Origin: Tubulanus polymorphus
Taxonomy: Eukaryota; Nemertea; Palaeonemertea; Tubulaniformes; Tubulanidae
DNA length: 64,000 nt
Assembly (NCBI RefSeq): GCF_964204645.1
Contig: NC_134029.1
Coordinates: 18,926,450 to 18,990,449, forward strand
Direction of reading: 5' to 3'
This document shows positions 58,653 to 64,000 of the stretch, piece after piece. The notes under the pieces are model-generated. The model did not search any database. It saw nothing but the letters and a program-made list of their open reading frames with translations, and was not told where the DNA came from. How positions within the stretch are numbered: position 1 is the stretch's first letter; each line of letters begins with the position of its first letter. The position numbers and the translations under genes were made by a program.

Positions 58653-60133
58653 TCCATTGCTGAGAAAGTGCAGAACTGTTTCCCCTGAAAATTTTATTAC
58701 AACATCTTTATTCAGTAACTAACTACGAATTTAATGTGCCCGACCATTATTTGTACAAAGGCTATTAGTTTTCTTCCTGGTTGGTTATTTAATCTTGCCA
58801 TTAAATTTCGCAGTAGTTTACCGGTGCGGGTTTATTTGGGTTCCAACTCATTCAGAAGGTGGCAGTTTAATGTATAAATCTTGCACCTGTGGAGAAGAAC
58901 AGTTCCTAACACAGCCGGCTTATCCAAACATACACAGAACTGCTGCACTAATCGTACTTTATCTGAATATCTGATTCTCCACTGCAGTGATTAACCTAAC
59001 TGTTTAATAACATTTTCGTTATAAATAGTGCCAAATACAGATCTATCTCTCTCTCTTTCCCTCTCCCTCTCCCTCTCTCTCTCCCTCTCCCTCTCCCCCT
59101 CTCCCTCCCCATCCCCTCCCCCTCCCTCTCCCTCTCTCTGCTGTTTCCTGCTGTAGGGAACATCAGAAATGGTTTTGCCTGTGTATCTATCTACATTCAT
59201 ATTCAACTTTCCATTGCTGTGTTCAATTTTTCATCTCTCGTTTCACAAAAGCCATTATTTCTCGTTTTACAAAAGCAATTTTCTTCGGTCGACTCCACCT
59301 TCATTAGTTAGGGCTGGAAAATGCGAATCGCATAGAAAATTTGTAAATCGTGTTCCAATTTCGGCGCCATGAGAACGTACATATTGAATCATTGTTGTAA
59401 TTTCATTTTTCAAAAATATCACTTTGAAATTCAGTCTGAAAGATTTACCCAGGCCATCAACCTTGAACTAAGCACTATTCAAAATGGATGATGCACTTCT
59501 CGATCAAATGGCCTCGTGAATAAAATCTGGAATAATGTCCGGATTCAAATGTACATTTGATAATAGTATTCTTTATAGCATAAATCCTTATGTATCTGAA
59601 CCAAATCGGAATGAGCATGATAGTTATAGTTGTGGAACTTATCAGGGACTAGCGGCATAAACAAAATTGGTAGCACCCACTATGGAATTACCTACTGAAA
59701 ACATGCCACAGAGTGCGGTGTTGCACGTTGAAATGTTCAACCGCCCTAGAGGAATTTCAAGTTACGATTCTCTGGAACCGAGCAATTATAGCATTGATAT
59801 CGACTTGCCGCGGTAGAGAATCTGGAATCGTCTCCGCGGAGTTGGAACTCTAATTCGGATCATGTATATCAGAAGCTCAGGTAATCACTGAGGAATTGCA
59901 GAACATACGTTTCGCGTACTGCAATAACTCTCATCTCTGTCACACAAAAACTTCTTTCATCCGCTTGTAATCTGATGTTGATGGATGGGTTGAAGGTTGC
60001 GTTTGCCTTTATGTCGAGTTGTATGAAGGTGGACTTATGTTGGCACGTGATCCGCTGGCAACTGATAATTTGTCATCGCACTGGTCATTCTGGTCAATAG
60101 CAATTGTTGGATTCTGAAGGCTGGACACTAAAT
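58653..60133. other. Intronic stretch with CT-rich tract
   Basis: 59042-59142 is almost pure CTCTCC. I recognise nothing else. Confidence 0.45.
59042..59142. repeat. CT-rich low-complexity tract
   Basis: Irregular CTCTCC/CCCTCT repeats over about 100 bp. Confidence 0.9.
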
Positions 60134-60382
60134 AGCCGTGATCACACGGAGACGATTTGGCCCGGGCCAAATTGGCACAGATCAGACTCGGGCCAAATTT
60201 GGCCCGTGCCTAATTAGAGAGCGCGTTCACACGCAAACCATTCACTCGATACTAAACAATGCTCAAACAAAGCGAAGTGGGTCATTTCCGGTGCCAGTTG
60301 CAATTCAAACGCATTCATTTGTCTTGTGCTAAAACTTGCCTCAGGGCCTGGTCCGACGTTTTTCGTCGGGCCAAACAGGCTC
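60134..60382 (+). mobile_element. GGCC-MITE, well preserved, right end truncated
   Basis: AGCCGTGATCACACGGAGAC, TTTGGCCCGTGCCTAATTAG, GATACTAAACAATGCTCAAA and CCGGTGCCAGTTGCAATTC, to CGGGCCAAACAGGC, then homology stops. Confidence 0.8.
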
Positions 60383-60515
60383 AAAGCCAGCACACACTAG
60401 GCAATTTTGTTGCAGACGAAAATTATATTATCCTATTCCCATTTCCAGGTTGTCGAAAAACAAAATGGTAGATTTTTCAACCACGGTTTTTAGTCTAGAG
60501 GGTAGTTTTTAGGCT

Positions 60516-60687
60516 CCAGGGGTCGGTTGCATAGTCATAGGCTTAGACTTAAGACCGGTCTAAAACCAAAGTTCTAAACCTAAAGTTCTATAGCCAATCT
60601 AACAACATTAGACCAGTCTTAAGATTTAAGACCACTTTTGGACTTAGGACACGATCATGCAAGACCCGACTGTGCAACTGGCCCCAG
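60516..60687. mobile_element. 172-bp MITE with CAGGGGTCGGTTGCA ends
   Basis: CAGGGGTCGGTTGCATAGTC is inverted at the right with 16 of 20 matches (GACTGTGCAACTGGCCCCAG). The interior has TTAAGACCGGTCTAA and TTAGACCAGTCTTAAG, recalling the AGACCGGTCT words of the element at 8218. Confidence 0.7.
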
Positions 60688-61325
60688 AGGGTGAATATTG
60701 AATATATTTATTTTGTACTGTAATAAGAAGTATATACTTACAGAATTAATTCACATATATAAAATATTTTCAGGGTAAGGGTTTAGGGTCCAGAGGGTTA
60801 GGGTATACGTTATAATTGGGTAGGTAACAGTGAGACTAAGGTAGATAACAGAAAGAAGCTTGAATCCGCCAATAGTGCTCTGATGGCGGGTACTTAGTGG
60901 GTTGAGGCAGTGAAAAAGTTGTCCTTAGTTAGTTAGTTAGCCGGCGAGTTTGATGAAGAACTCGCTGTTCATGACGTTAGCGGTATCGCGTACTCGTCAG
61001 TATCCCCGACGCGGAATAGACATAATTTCATTGCGAGTAATCAGATTATGAATATCGCTCGAGGATCCGAAGCCAGGCAGTCTGATTCTCAGCGTCGAGG
61101 ATCACTTGACTTTTTGCTTTGATTTCTATAATCGCATTGATATTGTATCGCACGCGAAGAAAAGAAGCACTTCGCCAGTACATACACGCTCTGAAACCTC
61201 TTGTGTTTTCGGGGCATCCTTAACAAACTCTCTTATCACGATGTGAAACGTGGTGCCGATGTGTATATGTTTGTTGTGGATGCATCGTCGTCTTATGCTA
61301 AATCTGTCTTCTCAAACAGTCTTAA

Positions 61326-61613
61326 CCCTTTCAGTGCGTCTACACTGCAGTGCGGTGTACGAATCAGTGATGGATTTTGCTAGAACATCGCACTGCGGTG
61401 TATTGATTTAATTAGTAATTACTAATTATCTCTCTCGAAAGGTGGCAGCACCTGTCAAACATAGTGAAATATAAGTAACTAACGATACACCGCGTCGTGG
61501 TGTAGATGCACTATAGTGGTATTCCCGTTATTCAACACACTAGGGTAGAATTTTTCAGAATTTTCAAATTATCTTCAGCACTATAGGGCATTATTTAGTC
61601 AGCACTGAAAGGG
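61326..61613 (+). mobile_element. TTAA-type (piggyBac-like) MITE, copy 2
   Basis: TTAA at 61322 and 61614. Ends CCCTTTCAGTGCGTCTAC and GTCAGCACTGAAAGGG. Same orientation as 11336. Confidence 0.85.
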
Positions 61614-61960
61614 TTAAGTATCGTATTCCGAAAATATCTCGGCGAAGACAGTGAGTGATGTTCTCCCACCTGAGCCATGCCTCATTTCACTTGTGTATCA
61701 CTGCAGACAACGAGGTGGATTTGTGTCGTGTAAATATATAAATCTACCCGCAGCGCTTTGCGTTTTCGGTATTAATGAAACGGTATTGTCATCGGCGTAG
61801 ATAAAGCTATAGTAACTTTGATATCGTTTTAAACTAAGTGATAAAAGAATATGAAATGGCATCAAAGGTACGTCCAACAAGGCAGAACATGGGAGAATAT
61901 GAAGCATATGGAATATATAAGCTAAGTCTACACTTGCTTCCTGGGTTACACGTCTTCTAC

Positions 61961-62217
61961 GCATAGGCGTCCCCAGGAATTTTCATAGGGGGTTCGAATT
62001 AGCATCAATCCGGCATCCAAGCACAATGTCTGGTGTTTGGTGGGCCTCCCCCAAAAAACTTTTTTTAAATTGGAGGCTTTAGAGACGTTTTCCAGGCTCT
62101 AAATGAATCATTAAGAGTTAAAAGACTTGTCAAATGTCTTGGAAATAACTTGGAAGTTAGCTATCTCGAAAAGGGGGTGCGTCCGCTACCCCCGCACCCC
62201 CTTGGGGACGCCTATGC
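61961..62217. mobile_element. 257-bp MITE with perfect 15-bp ends
   Basis: GCATAGGCGTCCCCA and TGGGGACGCCTATGC are exact inverses, and TAC flanks both sides. Confidence 0.85.
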
Positions 62218-62434
62218 TACACTACGCTTGAAACACGGGTTCAATACAGAGTTTTCCAGAAAGACCCGGGTTTTAGAAACCCTTCTTGGAATAGACGGGT
62301 ACACTCCGCATTGAACCAGCTTTCGTTTCTCTAGTGTAGACGGTAAACCCGTGTTCAATGCAGCGTTCGGGGCGCCACAATTGAACTTGAACTTGTACTA
62401 CAGATGTGGATTCGTACTGCCGAAGCCGAGTTAA

Positions 62435-62702
62435 CCCTTTCAGTGCTGACTAGTTAATACCCTATAGTGCTAGAGATAATTTGAAAATTTTAAAAATTTT
62501 TGAATAACGGGAATACCACTATAGTGCGTCTACACCGTGGCGCCGTGTATCGTTAGTTACTAGTATTTCACTATGTCTGACAAGTGCTGCCATTTTTCAA
62601 GAGAGATAATTACTAATTACATCAATACACCGCAGTGCGGTGTACTAGCAAAATCCATCGCTGATTTATACACCCCACTGCGGTGTAGACATACTGAAAG
62701 GG
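62435..62702 (-). mobile_element. TTAA-type (piggyBac-like) MITE, copy 3
   Basis: TTAA at 62431 and 62703. Ends CCCTTTCAGTGCTGAC and GTAGACATACTGAAAGGG. Inverted relative to copy 2. Confidence 0.85.
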
Positions 62703-62800
62703 TTAAGTGTCGACGCTACTTCCTGCAAACGTGGGTTTTCGTCGAACCTGCCTACATCGAAACCTAGGTTTAACAGCTAGTGTAGACGTGGTTATAAAGC

Positions 62801-63673
62801 TCATATCTCTCCAAAAGTGCAACACTGTCCCAAAGTGCGAGGTACTGATGAATTTCATAATGGAATCATTGCGAAAGACAGCCGTCGATTTCTCAACCGT
62901 ATACCTTTCATACGAGTCGCCTTTTTTGAAATAAGAGAAACGCGTTTTCTTACGTATTTCGATACCGGTGAAGTTTGTAGATGCTCGACGAAAGCTGACG
63001 TGTCTCCTTTCGTACCCCTCACGGCGTCGCGTCACGACCGTCGTTTCGTCGTAAAACATTAGAAGGCACGATACATTTCTGATATAAGTGGCCTGGTCGT
63101 CTTCTGTCATCGGCTTAATTGAATTACAAATTTTTTCGCGATGAGTAGCGTGAGTAGCTGTTCGATTTTTGTTAACAGTCGGAGAAAGATTTGAATTCAA
63201 GTTGGCTGACGGGACTCTTGTCTCTTATTTCTCTTTTTTTCTCCCACTCTTATACGACAAGATTAATGAATGTTTCCATGGAAAACCCGATACGATCTGT
63301 GTGCTGCGTGGCAGACAGACAGGTTAGATATTCTTGGAGCACTTCCTAAAAACTACGTCTTGTTCCGTGTGCGTCGATAAAATCCATTCGCTATTCAGCG
63401 CGCAATTTTCATGAAGTTGCATTGAATAAGGAGTAAATTTGCTGAGTGATCTCGCGACCTCGTTACTTTCATTTTCTATTCAGAGACGCGATAGCTTTTT
63501 TTCTAATCGTTTCGCTTGCCGGAGGAGGCTTTTTAATGATTTATAACGAACTCCCACAAACGAGATACGAAAACCCAGAGCGAATTGAATCGAATCTAAT
63601 GACGTAATTGAATTTAAACGTTTTCAGCCATTATCGAAATCCGCGTAGCCATTAAATATGGTTCGTGCGTGAT
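62801..63673. other. Stretch between MITEs, nothing recognised
   Basis: Opposing frames of 165 and 81 codons overlap here without splice or start support. Confidence 0.4.
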
Positions 63674-63677
63674 TTAA

Positions 63678-63928
63678 CCCTTTCAGTGCTGACTAATTAA
63701 TACCCGATAGTGCTGGAAATATTTTTGAAATTTTGAAAAATTCCATCCCAGGGGGTTGAATAAAAACAATACCACTATAGTGCGTCTACACCGCGGCGTG
63801 GTGTATCGTTAGTTACTAATATTTCACTATGTTTGACAGGTGCTGCCATCTTTTCTCGCCGTGCAGTGTACTAGCAAAATTCATCACCGATTTATACACT
63901 GCACTGCGGTGTAGACGCACTGAATGGG
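63678..63928 (-). mobile_element. TTAA-type (piggyBac-like) MITE, copy 4
   Basis: TTAA at 63674 and 63929. Ends CCCTTTCAGTGCTGAC and GTAGACGCACTGAATGGG. It has a short internal deletion. Confidence 0.8.
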
Positions 63929-64000
63929 TTAATAGAATTCTCGAAATAAAGTATGTGATTTTATGCGAAAACGATATCGATATAATGATCATTCAATGAC

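Larger units (their letters stand above)
61917..62800. mobile_element. Outer MITE with AGTCTACACT-type ends, split by two insertions
   Basis: AAGTCTACACTTGCTTCCTG at the left and AGCTAGTGTAGACGTGG at the right are inverted. GTGTAGACGG and AACCCGTGTTCAATGCAG words lie between. Its body is interrupted by the elements at 61961-62217 and 62435-62702. Confidence 0.5.

Noticed and set aside
62703-63200. 165-codon frame on the minus strand
   Set aside because: It starts within a TTAA-type MITE, has an opposing frame, and shows no recognisable domain.

Overview
This window is eukaryotic, almost certainly from an animal. It has GT-AG introns of several kilobases with clear polypyrimidine tracts, very low coding density, and a dense load of short non-autonomous DNA transposons (MITEs). 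No sequence here identifies the species. Exon codons rich in CpG (TCG, CGA, GCG), incompletely CpG-depleted introns, and hAT-like and TTAA-type MITEs fit an invertebrate with a moderately large genome. That assignment is an inference.

Only one gene is convincingly supported. It lies on the + strand and runs off the right edge. I read three alternative first coding exons that agree in splice phase. Exon 1a (2835-2894) splices in phase 0 over a 9.3-kb intron into a 4,380-bp exon 2 (12172-16551), which encodes about 1,460 residues of mostly disordered, Ser/Arg/Asp-rich protein. Exon 2 ends in phase 0 and can join a 37-nt exon 3 (21664-21700). Exon 1b (21495-21575) also ends in phase 0, 88 nt upstream of exon 3, and would give a form lacking the giant exon. 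Exon 1c (53240-53342) ends in phase 1, as exon 3 does, so both can join the same acceptor beyond position 64000. Each proposed start has an in-frame stop just upstream. I do not recognise the protein; its catalytic or binding domains, if any, lie beyond the window.

The rest is intronic and dominated by repeats. (1) A palindrome-rich, roughly 300-bp MITE family with AGCCGCGATCACA-type ends has about 19 full, truncated or rearranged copies. (2) TTAA-flanked MITEs with CCCTTTCAGTGC ends have four copies, three of them in the last 2.7 kb; a related CCCATTAGCACTCA family has two. (3) hAT-like elements begin CAGGGTGGCCAC (three copies) or CAGGGGCGGATC (two). (4) An element at 6375-7416 has Helentron/HINE-like architecture. 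(5) Single or low-copy inverted-repeat elements lie at 1775, 8218, 9530, 20187, 36095, 48074, 60516 and 61961. (6) A 2,510-bp segment is tandemly duplicated without visible divergence (23753-26262 and 26263-28772). (7) There is a 31-bp minisatellite (44162-44527), TA microsatellites and several tRNA-like SINE remnants.

Region by region: 1-2.8 kb repeats upstream of exon 1a; 2.8-12.2 kb first intron, packed with MITEs; 12.2-16.6 kb giant exon; 16.6-21.7 kb intron ending in a CpG-rich block, exon 1b and exon 3; 21.7-52 kb long intron with the tandem duplication and MITE clusters; 52-53.3 kb CpG-rich block with exon 1c; 53.3-64 kb downstream intron with nested MITEs.
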